From Bacteroidota bacterium (GTDB lineage: Bacteria > Bacteroidota > Bacteroidia > Chitinophagales > Chitinophagaceae): a stretch of 25,370 nucleotides of DNA. The stretch covers positions 1-25,370 of the forward strand of contig JAEWBD010000259.1 of assembly GCA_023391315.1 (NCBI GenBank), written 5' to 3'. The translations under genes and the position numbers were made by a program. Below, in pieces: positions 6,754 through 14,148 of the stretch. The notes below the pieces were generated by a model. That model ran no database searches. It was not told where the DNA came from and saw only the letters and a list, made by a program, of their open reading frames with translations. The stretch's first letter is position 1. Every line of letters starts with the position of its first letter.

Positions 6754-7944
6754 CTATTTCAATTTAGCCAGTGCGTCTTTAATTCTTGCCCAGCCTTTTT
6801 CAATGTTCTGCATGCTGTTGGCGAAAGAGAAACGAACGCAGTTGGGTTCGCCAAATGCATCGCCCATTACGCTGGAAACATGTGCTGTGTTTAATAAATA
6901 CATGCAAAGATCATTGGCATTGGTAATGGTAGTTTCACCATTGCTTTTGCCATAATAGGAACTAACATCGGGGAAGATATAAAAGGCACCTTCCGGTTCA
7001 AAACATTTAATGCCGGGGATGGCCTTTACAAGCTCCAATACTTTTTTGCGGCGTTCTGTAAACTGCTCTACCATTTCCATGCTTGGCTTAAGATCGGCGG
7101 TAAGCGCCGTAATGGCTGCCCGCTGCGTGATAGCATTGGTGCCGCTGGTAAATTGTCCCTGTATTTTTTCTGTAGCTTTTGCAATGTCGGGATGTGCGGC
7201 AATAAAACCGAGGCGCCAGCCGGTCATAGCAAAACCCTTACTTAAACCGTTTACAATAATTACCTGGTCTTTAATATCATCAAACTGTGCAATACTTTCA
7301 TTTTTGCCAACGAAATTGATGTATTCATAAATTTCATCGGAGATGATGGCAATGTTTGGATGTTTTGCAAACACATCAGCCAAACCTCTCAACTCTTCTT
7401 TTGAATAAACAGCGCCGGAAGGATTGCAGGGAGAGGAGAACAAAAACATTTTTGTTTTTGGCGTAATGGCAGCTTCAAGCTGTGCCGGAGATATTTTAAA
7501 ATCTTCTTCAGGGCTGGTGCGTATTTCCACCACTTTGCCACCGGCAATTTTTACCAGTTCAGAATAAGTAACCCAGTAAGGTGTGGGTATAATTACTTCT
7601 TCATCTTTATCAACTACCGCTAAAATGGTGTTGGCAAGGCTTTGTTTGGCGCCGGTGGAAACAACAATATTTTCCGGTTTATAATCGAGGTTGTTATCGC
7701 GTTTAAATTTTGTGCATACGGCTTCGCGTAAATCAAGATAACCGGCAACAGGCGTGTAGTGGCTGTAATTATCTTCAATAGCTTTTATGGCAGCCTGCTT
7801 TATGTGTTCAGGGGTGTCAAAATCGGGTTCGCCTAAACTAAGGTCAATCACATCAATTCCTTTAGCTCTTAATTCACGGCCGAGCTTAGCCATTTTTAAC
7901 GTTTCAGGCTCATTGAAACGTTGAAGTAAAGAAGATAGTTGCAT
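6754..7944 (-). CDS. Class I PLP-dependent aminotransferase (aspartate aminotransferase family)
   Basis: 396 residues, normal length for the family. Diagnostic features in order: LGEPDFDTPEHI near residue 38, SHYTPVAGYLDLREA, STGAKQSLAN (phosphate contact), SSPCNPSGAVYS, SDEIYEYINF and the PLP-lysine motif NGLSKGFAMTGWRLGF with Lys236. The C-terminus has GEPNCVRFSFA with the substrate carboxylate arginine. It belongs to subgroup I-gamma, which transfers amino groups between aspartate or aromatic amino acids and 2-oxoglutarate; the exact substrate cannot be fixed from sequence. Single gene, cytosolic. A TATATTTG box lies upstream at 7965-7972. Confidence 0.92.
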   Translation of the reverse strand: MQLSSLLQRFNEPETLKMAKLGRELRAKGIDVIDLSLGEPDFDTPEHIKQAAIKAIEDNYSHYTPVAGYLDLREAVCTKFKRDNNLDYKPENIVVSTGAKQSLANTILAVVDKDEEVIIPTPYWVTYSELVKIAGGKVVEIRTSPEEDFKISPAQLEAAITPKTKMFLFSSPCNPSGAVYSKEELRGLADVFAKHPNIAIISDEIYEYINFVGKNESIAQFDDIKDQVIIVNGLSKGFAMTGWRLGFIAAHPDIAKATEKIQGQFTSGTNAITQRAAITALTADLKPSMEMVEQFTERRKKVLELVKAIPGIKCFEPEGAFYIFPDVSSYYGKSNGETTITNANDLCMYLLNTAHVSSVMGDAFGEPNCVRFSFANSMQNIEKGWARIKDALAKLK

Positions 7945-7964
7945 TGCTTTTTTATTTTGGGATG

Positions 7965-7972
7965 CAAATATA
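7965..7972 (-). promoter_or_regulatory. Candidate -7 box of the aminotransferase gene
   Basis: The minus strand reads TATATTTG, matching the Bacteroidota -7 consensus TAnnTTTG, 20 bp before the start codon. The expected TTTG 19 bp further upstream is missing (TTAT at 7992-7995), so this is a partial promoter match. Confidence 0.4.
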
Positions 7973-7990
7973 ATGTTTAGGAGGGTAGTG

Positions 7991-8036
7991 GATAAGTTGA
8001 ATTGTTGACAGGTTGATAAGTTGAATTGTTGGCAGG
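7991..8036. repeat. Two-copy 24-bp direct repeat
   Basis: GATAAGTTGAATTGTTGACA begins a 24-bp unit at 7991-8014, repeated at 8015-8036 with one substitution (GACAGG to GGCAGG). It sits between the aminotransferase and lolD genes and looks like an intergenic minisatellite; similar wording (CATCAACTACTCAACTA) continues on the opposite strand at 8052-8068. Confidence 0.8.
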
Positions 8037-8058
8037 GAATTTACAATCAGCCCATCAA

Positions 8059-8712
8059 CTACTCAACTATTTTTCCATCTTTCATATGCAGAATACGGTC
8101 ACTCATCTGCGCCATTTCTTCATTGTGGGTTACAATAAGAAATGTCTGTTTGAATTGATTGCGCAGCTGCACAAATAATTCATGCAGTTCTTTGGCATGC
8201 ACAGAATCAAGATTGCCGGTGGGTTCATCAGCAAAAACAATATCGGGTTTATTAATGAGCGCCCTTGCCACGGCCACACGTTGTTGTTCGCCGCCGCTGA
8301 GCTGGTTGGGTTTATTTTCTATCCTGTCTTTTAAACCTAATGTTTCCAGCAGTTGAACGGCCTGCTGTTCAGTTTGTTTTTTGCCGTTGCCGGCAATCCA
8401 CGACGGGATGCAAACATTTTCGAGGGCTGTAAATTCAGGCAGCAAATGATGAAACTGAAATACAAACCCGATATGATGATTGCGGAAATCTGCCAGCTTT
8501 TTACCTTTTAAACTGTGTATGGGAACATTATTCAGGAATATTTCACCGCCATCGGGCGCATCCAGTGTGCCGAGTATATGCAGCAGCGTACTTTTGCCGG
8601 CGCCGGATGAACCCACGATGCTTACTATTTCACCATGGTTTATGCTGATATCAACGCCTTTTAAAACTTCTACCTGGCCGTATTTTTTTTTAATATTTTT
8701 TGCTGCGAGCAT
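8059..8712 (-). CDS. lolD: LolD-like lipoprotein-release ABC transporter ATPase
   Basis: 217 residues, a complete ABC ATPase. Walker A is GSSGAGKST (34-42), the signature is LSGGEQQR (138-145), Walker B is IVFADEPTGNLDS (158-170), and the switch histidine is in VTHNEE. The FADEPTGNLD and FQFHHLLPEFTALENV wording place it in the LolD/MacB/FtsE group. LolD powers LolC/E to pull lipoproteins from the inner membrane toward LolA. The permease partner is not next to it, which is common in Bacteroidota, so assignment to LolD rather than another member of the group is from sequence alone. Confidence 0.85.
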   Translation of the reverse strand: MLAAKNIKKKYGQVEVLKGVDISINHGEIVSIVGSSGAGKSTLLHILGTLDAPDGGEIFLNNVPIHSLKGKKLADFRNHHIGFVFQFHHLLPEFTALENVCIPSWIAGNGKKQTEQQAVQLLETLGLKDRIENKPNQLSGGEQQRVAVARALINKPDIVFADEPTGNLDSVHAKELHELFVQLRNQFKQTFLIVTHNEEMAQMSDRILHMKDGKIVE

Positions 8713-8894
8713 AAGCCTGTCTTCGCCGAAGCGGAGTTTTTTTATAGTTGTTTAAAAAGTGAAAAGCGTGATTTTTAGTGCAATAGCCATTAACAATGTA
8801 AGCCTGCAATTTGAAACCGGCGATGCCATATTGTTGCAGTACAAGTGATGCGACGCAACCGTGCTTAACCGGCGTTAATTAGCTTGTAACCTGA

Positions 8895-8927
8895 AAACAT
8901 TCAAAAAAGCCCGCTTTTTAAATGTTT
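8895..8927. other. Hairpin of unknown role
   Basis: AAACATTCAAAAAAGC and GCTTTTTAAATGTTT are inverted arms separated by only two bases, with one mismatch and one bulge. It lies about 80 bp before the promoter of the DUF2795 gene. It could end a short transcript, bind a regulator or simply be a decayed repeat. Confidence 0.55.
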
Positions 8928-9006
8928 CAAAGATGAGGCAAATACAATCAATTACACAAATTATTAAGGTTTGGGAAACTATAACAGTTTGGAATAAAAA
9001 ACTGCG

Positions 9007-9037
9007 TTTGGTAATTTCATTACAACACTTACTTTTG
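9007..9037 (+). promoter_or_regulatory. Bacteroidota-type promoter of the DUF2795 gene
   Basis: TTTG (9007-9010), 19 bases, then TACTTTTG (9030-9037), an exact match to TTTG-N19-TAnnTTTG. Transcription would start near 9043, leaving a leader of about 13 bases before the ATG at 9056. The full match predicts strong, housekeeping-type expression. Confidence 0.8.
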
Positions 9038-9055
9038 CGCAAAATTTGAAAGGCA

Positions 9056-9277
9056 ATGTTTTGGACTTTAGAATTAGCCAGCTACCTGGAAGATGCGCCC
9101 TGGCCCGCAACAAAAGATGAACTGATAGATTATGCTATACGTTCCGGCGCGCCGATTGAAGTGGTTGAGAATTTGCAGGAACTGGAAGATGAGGGCGAAG
9201 TATATGAAAGCATAGAAGATATTTGGCCTGACTATCCAAGCCAGGAAGATTTCTTGTTTAATGAAGATGAATATTAA
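9056..9277 (+). CDS. DUF2795 family small acidic protein
   Basis: 73 residues, very acidic. It starts MFWTLELASYLEDAPWPATK and continues ELIDYAIRSGAPIEVVENLQ, the recognisable DUF2795 core (a helix, then YPAxKxEL-like, then GAPxEVV-like). An acidic tail of about 25 residues, rich in Glu and Asp, follows. The family's biochemical role is unknown. It has its own consensus promoter and a strong terminator, so it is a monocistronic and probably well-expressed gene. Confidence 0.85.
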   Translation: MFWTLELASYLEDAPWPATKDELIDYAIRSGAPIEVVENLQELEDEGEVYESIEDIWPDYPSQEDFLFNEDEY

Positions 9278-9297
9278 TTTATTTAATTATAATTTTT

Positions 9298-9340
9298 ATA
9301 ACAAACCCCCTGAAATTTTTCGGGGGGTTTGTTATTTTTT
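9298..9340. terminator. Intrinsic terminator after the DUF2795 gene
   Basis: AACAAACCCCC (9300-9310) pairs with GGGGGTTTGTT (9323-9333), followed by ATTTTTT. It lies between convergent genes and probably also serves the EF-G-like gene from the other side. Confidence 0.9.
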
Positions 9341-9363
9341 GAACTTATACAGTACAAAAATTA

Positions 9364-11499
9364 TTACGCCACTTCTTCCTTTTCCGTTTTGTTATATTCA
9401 TCCATCAGTTTGCGCTGGAGATCGTAAGGCACCGCCGCATATTCTGAAAAGCTGCTCCTGAATTTCGCCCGGCCTTGTGTTAAGGAGCGAAGGGAGGATG
9501 AGTAACCATCCATTTCTGCCAGCGGCACTTTGGCTGTTATCTTTTGAAAGTTTCTTTCTGCATCAATGCCTTCTACAATGGCACGGCGTGTTTGCAGATC
9601 GCCCATGACAGCGCCGGTAAGATCGTCAGGGCAAAGCACTTCCACTTTATAAACCGGTTCGAGTATTTGCGGGTCGGCATCTTTAAACGCCTGCCTGAAA
9701 GCCTGCAAGCCTGCTATTTTAAAAGAGATATCATTACTGTCAACCGGGTGCATTTTGCCATCATATACACATACGCGGATGTCTCTCGCATACGAACCCG
9801 TAAGGGGGCCATTATGCATTTTTTCCATTACGCCTTTTAAGATAGACGGGAGGAAACGTGCATCGATAGCGCCGCCAACAATGCAGTTGTAAAAAACAAG
9901 TTTACCGCCCCAATCCAGATCATAGGTGTCGCGGCTGCGTACATTTAAACCATGCGGTTCGGGAATGCCATCGTACCAGGGCTCAATGCGCATAAACACT
10001 TCTCCAAACTGCCCGGCGCCACCGCTTTGCTTTTTGTGACGATAGGTGGCATCTGCTTCCCGGCGAATGGTTTCGCGGTAAGGGATACGCGGTTTTTCAA
10101 ACTTTATTTCTATTTTAAAATTGTGCTCGATCTTCCATTTGGCAACAGCTAAATGCATATCGCCCTGTGCATGAATTAACATCTGTTTTAATTCGGGTGA
10201 AAACTCAACTATCAATGTTGGATCTTCTTCTTTTAACTGGTGCAAAGCCTGCGATAACTTTTCTTCTTCCCCTTTTTTGGTTGATTCAACAGCCACTGTA
10301 ATATTTGGCGGGGGAAATTCAATCGGCTTTAATTCATAACTTTTGCCTTTTGCATGGAGTGTGTTGTTTACATGTGTATTTTTTAATTTAAGGGTGGCAC
10401 CAATATCACCGGCGCAAAGTTCATTTACGTTTGTTCGCTTATTACCTTCTACCAAAAACAACTGGTTTATTTTTTCACTAACGCCCGTGCTTTCATTTTC
10501 CAGTTCCATGCCGCTTTTTATGCAACCGGAATATACTTTAAAGAAAGATAGTTCACCTACATGCGGTTCGCTTACCGTTTTATAAATAAACATGCAGGCG
10601 GGGCCTTTTTCATCGCAGGACAATGCTTCGTTTTTAATGGTTTGCTGCGGCGGCATTTCATTGGCGCTGGGGCAAACGTTATCAATAAAACCCATGAGCC
10701 TGCCACTGCCCATATTCCGTTCTGCACTTAAACAAAACAACGGAAATATATCATGGTTGATCATGGCTTTCTTCAGGCCTACTTTCATTTCATCTTCATC
10801 AAGTTCGCCTTTATCAAAATATTTTTCCATCAGGGTTTCATCGTTGCTCGCAATGGCTTCCACTAATTCGCGGTGCAGTTCATCAGCCTTTGCTTTTTCA
10901 TCATCGGGAATAGGCAGTTTTTCAGGTTTGCCGCCGGTATCTTTAAACTTATACATCGTCATGCGCAGCACATCAATTATTTCATGAAAACCTGCACCCT
11001 GCTGCCGCGGATATTGCACCACCTGCACCTTGCTGCCAAAATGATTTTTGGCTTCGGCAACCGTGCGGTCAAAATCTGCATCATCATCATCTAATTTATT
11101 TACGGCAAAAATCATCGGGGTTTTAAACTGTTCGGTATAATCCCAAATAATGTCTGTGGTAACTTCAACACCGTTCACTGCATTTAATAACATAACACCC
11201 GTATCGGCCACACGTAAAGCCGATATTACTTCGCCTACAAAATCATCGTAGCCCGGCGTATCAATAATATTTATTTTATAACCGCGCCATTTGGTGTGAA
11301 GCAGTTTGCTAAAAATAGAATTGCCGCGTTCCTGTTCCAGTTCGTGGTAATCGCTTACCGTATTTTTTTCTGCAACAGTGCCGCGGCGATTGATCAATCC
11401 GGCTTCGTATAGCATACACTCCGTTAATGTAGTCTTGCCGGAGCCGGCATGGCCGAGCAAGACAATAGATTTAACGTGTGCGGTATCAAATTCTGGCAT
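9364..11499 (-). CDS. Elongation factor G-like translational GTPase with altered switch residues
   Basis: 711 residues from the ATG at 11499 (MPEFDTAHVKSIVLLGHAGS); the longer frame from 11568 reads through a hairpin and is unlikely. G1 is GHAGSGKTT (16-24), G4 is NKLD (134-137), and the later part has the EF-G domains II-V (for example GGAGQFGEV and the C-terminal SSSLRSLTQGRAKF). Two features differ from standard EF-G: the switch I motif is ERGNSI rather than ERGITI, and switch II is DTPGYDDF rather than DTPGHVDF, so the histidine that activates the catalytic water is Tyr84. This points to a divergent EF-G paralogue. A Bacteroides EF-G2 that supports translation without GTP hydrolysis is known; whether this protein behaves the same is inferred. 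Confidence 0.88.
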   Translation of the reverse strand: MPEFDTAHVKSIVLLGHAGSGKTTLTECMLYEAGLINRRGTVAEKNTVSDYHELEQERGNSIFSKLLHTKWRGYKINIIDTPGYDDFVGEVISALRVADTGVMLLNAVNGVEVTTDIIWDYTEQFKTPMIFAVNKLDDDDADFDRTVAEAKNHFGSKVQVVQYPRQQGAGFHEIIDVLRMTMYKFKDTGGKPEKLPIPDDEKAKADELHRELVEAIASNDETLMEKYFDKGELDEDEMKVGLKKAMINHDIFPLFCLSAERNMGSGRLMGFIDNVCPSANEMPPQQTIKNEALSCDEKGPACMFIYKTVSEPHVGELSFFKVYSGCIKSGMELENESTGVSEKINQLFLVEGNKRTNVNELCAGDIGATLKLKNTHVNNTLHAKGKSYELKPIEFPPPNITVAVESTKKGEEEKLSQALHQLKEEDPTLIVEFSPELKQMLIHAQGDMHLAVAKWKIEHNFKIEIKFEKPRIPYRETIRREADATYRHKKQSGGAGQFGEVFMRIEPWYDGIPEPHGLNVRSRDTYDLDWGGKLVFYNCIVGGAIDARFLPSILKGVMEKMHNGPLTGSYARDIRVCVYDGKMHPVDSNDISFKIAGLQAFRQAFKDADPQILEPVYKVEVLCPDDLTGAVMGDLQTRRAIVEGIDAERNFQKITAKVPLAEMDGYSSSLRSLTQGRAKFRSSFSEYAAVPYDLQRKLMDEYNKTEKEEVA

Positions 11500-11525
11500 A
11501 GCATATATTTTATCATTAAGAGAAA

Positions 11526-11575
11526 GCCATTTGAATGCAGCAATTGCCAATGGCAAAAATTGCCACATTCAAATG
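11526..11575 (-). other. Long hairpin in the leader of the EF-G-like gene
   Basis: CCATTTGAATG (11526-11536) pairs perfectly with CATTCAAATGG (11565-11575), and inside it GCAATT pairs with AATTGC around a GCC/GGC tip. It lies between the coiled-coil gene (ends 11605) and the EF-G-like start codon (11499). On the minus strand it is not followed by a clear T-run, so it may be a leader structure or mRNA-processing element rather than a classical terminator. Confidence 0.6.
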
Positions 11576-11604
11576 GTTTATTACAGGGGAATTTTTAGCG
11601 GATA

Positions 11605-11982
11605 TTATTGAACCTGGTGTATAAAATTATCCACCTGCTCACGCAATTCGTTTATTGTATTTTCAAGCGAATGATAATCATCATTCAGGTTTTCGTGATA
11701 AATTGAAACGTTATCAGGAAAGAGCGGTGTTTCCGAGACTTCGGCATGCAGCTTACGGTCGTGCAATTTAACTGCATGTTTAAGATCGTGAATATTGATT
11801 AGCTGAATGTGCAACTGGTTTTGAAGGTGTTCCAGTTCTGTTTGTTCTTCTTTGGATAGGGGATGATTAACTGCCTGTTGTAATGTTGTTTGCATCTGGT
11901 GCAATTCATCACGATGGGAACGCAATGTTTCTCTCCAATCGTTGCATTCCCTGGCAAACTGGGAGATTTCTGTTTCGACCAT
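11605..11982 (-). CDS. Coiled-coil protein of unknown function
   Basis: 125 residues, almost wholly helical and polar. Heptad-like patterns are visible at about 15-45 (WRETLRSHRDELHQMQTTLQ) and 45-75 (EEQTELEHLQNQLHIQL), with a third helix at the C-terminus (YHSLENTINELREQVDNFI) after a short break with prolines. There are many His and Gln residues, no cysteine apart from one near the start, no signal peptide and no membrane segment. No family is recognised. It may share a transcript with the EF-G-like gene 106 bp downstream, though a strong hairpin separates them. Confidence 0.65.
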   Translation of the reverse strand: MVETEISQFARECNDWRETLRSHRDELHQMQTTLQQAVNHPLSKEEQTELEHLQNQLHIQLINIHDLKHAVKLHDRKLHAEVSETPLFPDNVSIYHENLNDDYHSLENTINELREQVDNFIHQVQ

Positions 11983-12130
11983 GGGATTTAAATTTATGTG
12001 AAGAAATACCCGCTGTTAATGAACAGTTGGGGCGAATTGTTAGAATAAATGTAGAACTAATTTTTATAAAATTCAAGCTAAAAATTTATGATGAATAGTG
12101 CTGAAATCACACTGGTTTATTAAGGAGTAT

Positions 12131-12276
12131 AATATTGTTTTTTGTCTTAAATGCTACAAGCAGATTCCTGCCTTCGCAGGAAAGACGGGCCAAAGCGTTT
12201 ATTCGTTTTTATCAGCAATAAAATTTATGTTTCTATTACATGCAAGAGATAAAACAATGTAAACATAAAACACAAC
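12131..12276 (+). repeat. 146-bp direct repeat, copy A (flanks the GIY-YIG gene)
   Basis: This copy aligns to 12751-12896 at an offset of 620 bp, with about 8 substitutions and two compensating single-base indels. It contains the perfect hairpin TTCCTGC-CTTC-GCAGGAA. The whole intergenic stretch 11983-12323 holds only this repeat, the short inverted repeat at 12283-12295 and AT-rich DNA without a gene. Confidence 0.9.
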
Positions 12277-12282
12277 CATTTG

Positions 12283-12295
12283 CCCGTCATGCCCA
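12283..12295 (+). repeat. Inner inverted repeat of the GIY-YIG cassette, left arm
   Basis: CCCGTCATGCCCA is the reverse complement of TGGGCATGACCGG at 12707-12719 with one mismatch. The two arms lie inside the 146-bp direct repeats and enclose the GIY-YIG gene. Confidence 0.75.
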
Positions 12296-12323
12296 ACTTG
12301 ATTGAGCACCTGCACTTAAGTAT

Positions 12324-12614
12324 TCAAAGTGTTGGAAATAGATCTTTCCATTCAGGGTTAAAATCTGTGATCAATTTATTTTTCCAGGCATGGTTCCATT
12401 TCTTTAGTTGTTTCTCTCTTGTTATAGCATCTTCAATTCGCCCAAAAGTTTCGTAATAAACAAGTTTATAGCAATTGTATTTTGCTGTAAAAGACTTTGG
12501 ATAGACTTTATTAATGTGTTCAGGAATTCTTTTAAACAGATCTGAAGTAACACCAATATATAATACTTCATTATGTACATTGGTCAAAATATAAACTGTT
12601 CCTCCAAATTGCAT
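12324..12614 (-). CDS. GIY-YIG family endonuclease (UPF0213/YhbQ-like)
   Basis: 96 residues, the usual length of the single-domain family. It has GGTVYILTNVHNEVLYIGVT, in which VYI and YIG form the GIY-YIG pair, then SDLFKRIPEHI with the conserved arginine, YYETFGRIEDAITREKQLKKW with the catalytic glutamate region, and a basic C-terminus. These proteins are predicted DNA nucleases; a homing or repair role is not proven for this group. It is nested in an inner inverted repeat and outer direct repeats, splitting an otherwise core neighbourhood (coiled-coil gene and pheS), so it is very probably a mobile insertion. Confidence 0.88.
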   Translation of the reverse strand: MQFGGTVYILTNVHNEVLYIGVTSDLFKRIPEHINKVYPKSFTAKYNCYKLVYYETFGRIEDAITREKQLKKWNHAWKNKLITDFNPEWKDLFPTL

Positions 12615-12706
12615 AGTGATATGAAAGTATAAGATAATGGTTTCATTTTTACGGTATTGCTATGTAGATTAAGGAAGAAAAAAAGCACAATAGCCGGCCC
12701 GTATGC

Positions 12707-12719
12707 TGGGCATGACCGG
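12707..12719 (+). repeat. Inner inverted repeat of the GIY-YIG cassette, right arm
   Basis: TGGGCATGACCGG, partner of 12283-12295 (12 of 13 pairs). It is 93 bp upstream of the GIY-YIG start codon. Confidence 0.75.
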
Positions 12720-12750
12720 ACATCAGAACTTAAATTGTAAATGTGTCGAT

Positions 12751-12896
12751 AATATTATTAGTTGTCTTAAATGCTACAAGCAGATTCCTGCCTTCGCAGG
12801 AAAGACGTGCAAAAGCGTTTATTCGTTTTATCAGCAATAAAATTTATGTTTCTATTACATGCAAGCGATAAAACAATGTAAAACATAAAACACAGC
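12751..12896 (+). repeat. 146-bp direct repeat, copy B
   Basis: Partner of 12131-12276. It ends 12 bp before the pheS stop codon (on the minus strand), so the insertion sits immediately downstream of pheS. The same TTCCTGC/GCAGGAA hairpin is kept exactly. Confidence 0.9.
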
Positions 12897-12908
12897 CGGA
12901 AATTCTGT

Positions 12909-13937
12909 TTACACCACGCCCGCAAACTGTTTTAAAAATCTTACATCATCCTGTGAATACAGGCGTAAATCGTTTACGCGATATTTAAGCTGGCAGATTC
13001 TTTCAATGCCCATACCAAAAGCAAAGCCGGTATAAATTTCAGGATCAATATCAAAATTTTTCAGTGTGTTTGGATGCACCATGCCGCTGCCAAGAATTTC
13101 TACCCAGCCGGTATGTTTGCACACATTACAGCCTTTACCATGGCAGATCAAACAATCTATATCCATTTCGGCGCTGGGCTCTGTAAACGGAAAATAGGAG
13201 GGACGGAAACGTATCTTCACATCTTTACCAAACATTTCCCGCACAAAGAAGTATAATGTTTGTTTGAGATCGGCAAAGCTTACATTTTCTGCCACATATA
13301 AACCTTCCACCTGATGAAAGAAACAGTGCGCCCTTGCGCTGATGGTTTCATTCCTGTAAACACGCCCGGGGCAAATAATCCTGATCGGCGGCTTTTGTTT
13401 TTCCATTACCCTTGCCTGTACACTACTGGTGTGCGTGCGTAAAAGCCAGTCAGGGTTTTTCTGCACATAAAACGTATCCTGCATGTCGCGGGCAGGATGG
13501 TTTTCAGGCATATTCATCGAAGTGAAATTATGCCAGTCATCTTCAATTTCCGGTCCTTCCGCCAATATAAAACCAAGCCTGCTGAAAATGGAAATAATCT
13601 GGCTGCGCACAATGCTTAAAGGATGGCGTGTGCCAATAGTTATATCATCGCCGGGTAAAGTATAATCAATGTTTTTGGCTGATGGCTGATGGTTGATTCC
13701 TGATAGCTGTTTCAGCGCTTCATATTTTGCTTCGGCAAATTGTTTAAAGCTGTTTAAAAGCTGGCCCGCTTCTTTCTTTTTATCCACCGGCACATTCTTC
13801 ATCTCCTGCATTATATTTTTTACAATGCCTTTTGTGCCGAGATATTTTATGCGAAAGGTTTCTGCGGCTTCACCGTTTTCACCTGCAAATGCTTCTATTT
13901 CTTTTTTATATTGATCAATTTGCGCTGATAATTCCAT
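12909..13937 (-). CDS. pheS: Phenylalanyl-tRNA synthetase alpha subunit
   Basis: 342 residues, full length. A helical N-terminal tRNA-binding arm (about 1-85) is followed by the class II catalytic core: GTRHPLSIVRSQI, AEGPEIEDDWHNF, NHPARDMQDTFYV, RTHTSSVQAR (motif 2 region), FRPSYFPFTEPSAEMDI, and motif 3 in GFAFGMGIERI. It joins phenylalanine to tRNA-Phe together with PheT, which is not in the window. A CLICHGKGCNVC stretch (Cys262, 265, 270, 273) is inserted in the core and could bind a metal; similar insertions occur in some bacterial PheS. A promoter box lies directly before the ATG. Confidence 0.97.
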   Translation of the reverse strand: MELSAQIDQYKKEIEAFAGENGEAAETFRIKYLGTKGIVKNIMQEMKNVPVDKKKEAGQLLNSFKQFAEAKYEALKQLSGINHQPSAKNIDYTLPGDDITIGTRHPLSIVRSQIISIFSRLGFILAEGPEIEDDWHNFTSMNMPENHPARDMQDTFYVQKNPDWLLRTHTSSVQARVMEKQKPPIRIICPGRVYRNETISARAHCFFHQVEGLYVAENVSFADLKQTLYFFVREMFGKDVKIRFRPSYFPFTEPSAEMDIDCLICHGKGCNVCKHTGWVEILGSGMVHPNTLKNFDIDPEIYTGFAFGMGIERICQLKYRVNDLRLYSQDDVRFLKQFAGVV

Positions 13938-13941
13938 GACG

Positions 13942-13972
13942 CAAAGATAAGTATAGCCTGCATTTCAGGAAA
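13942..13972 (-). promoter_or_regulatory. Candidate pheS promoter, possibly giving a leaderless mRNA
   Basis: On the minus strand TTTC (13969-13972), 19 bases, then TATCTTTG (13942-13949): the -7 box is perfect and the -33 box differs at one base. The box ends 4 bases before the pheS ATG, so transcription would begin at or within a few bases of the start codon. Confidence 0.5.
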
Positions 13973-14148
13973 TTGTTTGTGTGCTCAAAAGCAGTTTTAA
14001 ATATTGATTTATTGGGAATAGAACGTTAATAATGCGTATAAAGGCCACAGGTTACCATTCATTTTTTTGATAACTTTTTTCAAATATTGAACAACTGAAT
14101 ATTTTATTAAACACTAACGCACTACATTTATCCGCATAAAACTTACTT

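Larger units (their letters stand above)
8713..9055. other. Divergent intergenic region with hairpin and promoter
   Basis: 343 bp between lolD (minus) and the DUF2795 gene (plus). It holds the palindrome CTTCGCCGAAG near 8722-8732, a strong A/T-rich hairpin at 8895-8927 and the consensus promoter at 9007-9037. No ORF with protein-like composition was found in the rest. Confidence 0.6.

Noticed and set aside
8480..8755. Plus-strand open frame opposite lolD
   Set aside because: Mirror of a well-supported ABC ATPase gene with serine/proline-rich low-complexity translation.
11500..11568. N-terminal extension of the EF-G-like protein by 23 residues
   Set aside because: The extension reads through a perfect hairpin and has no similarity to EF-G; the second ATG matches the usual start just before the P-loop.
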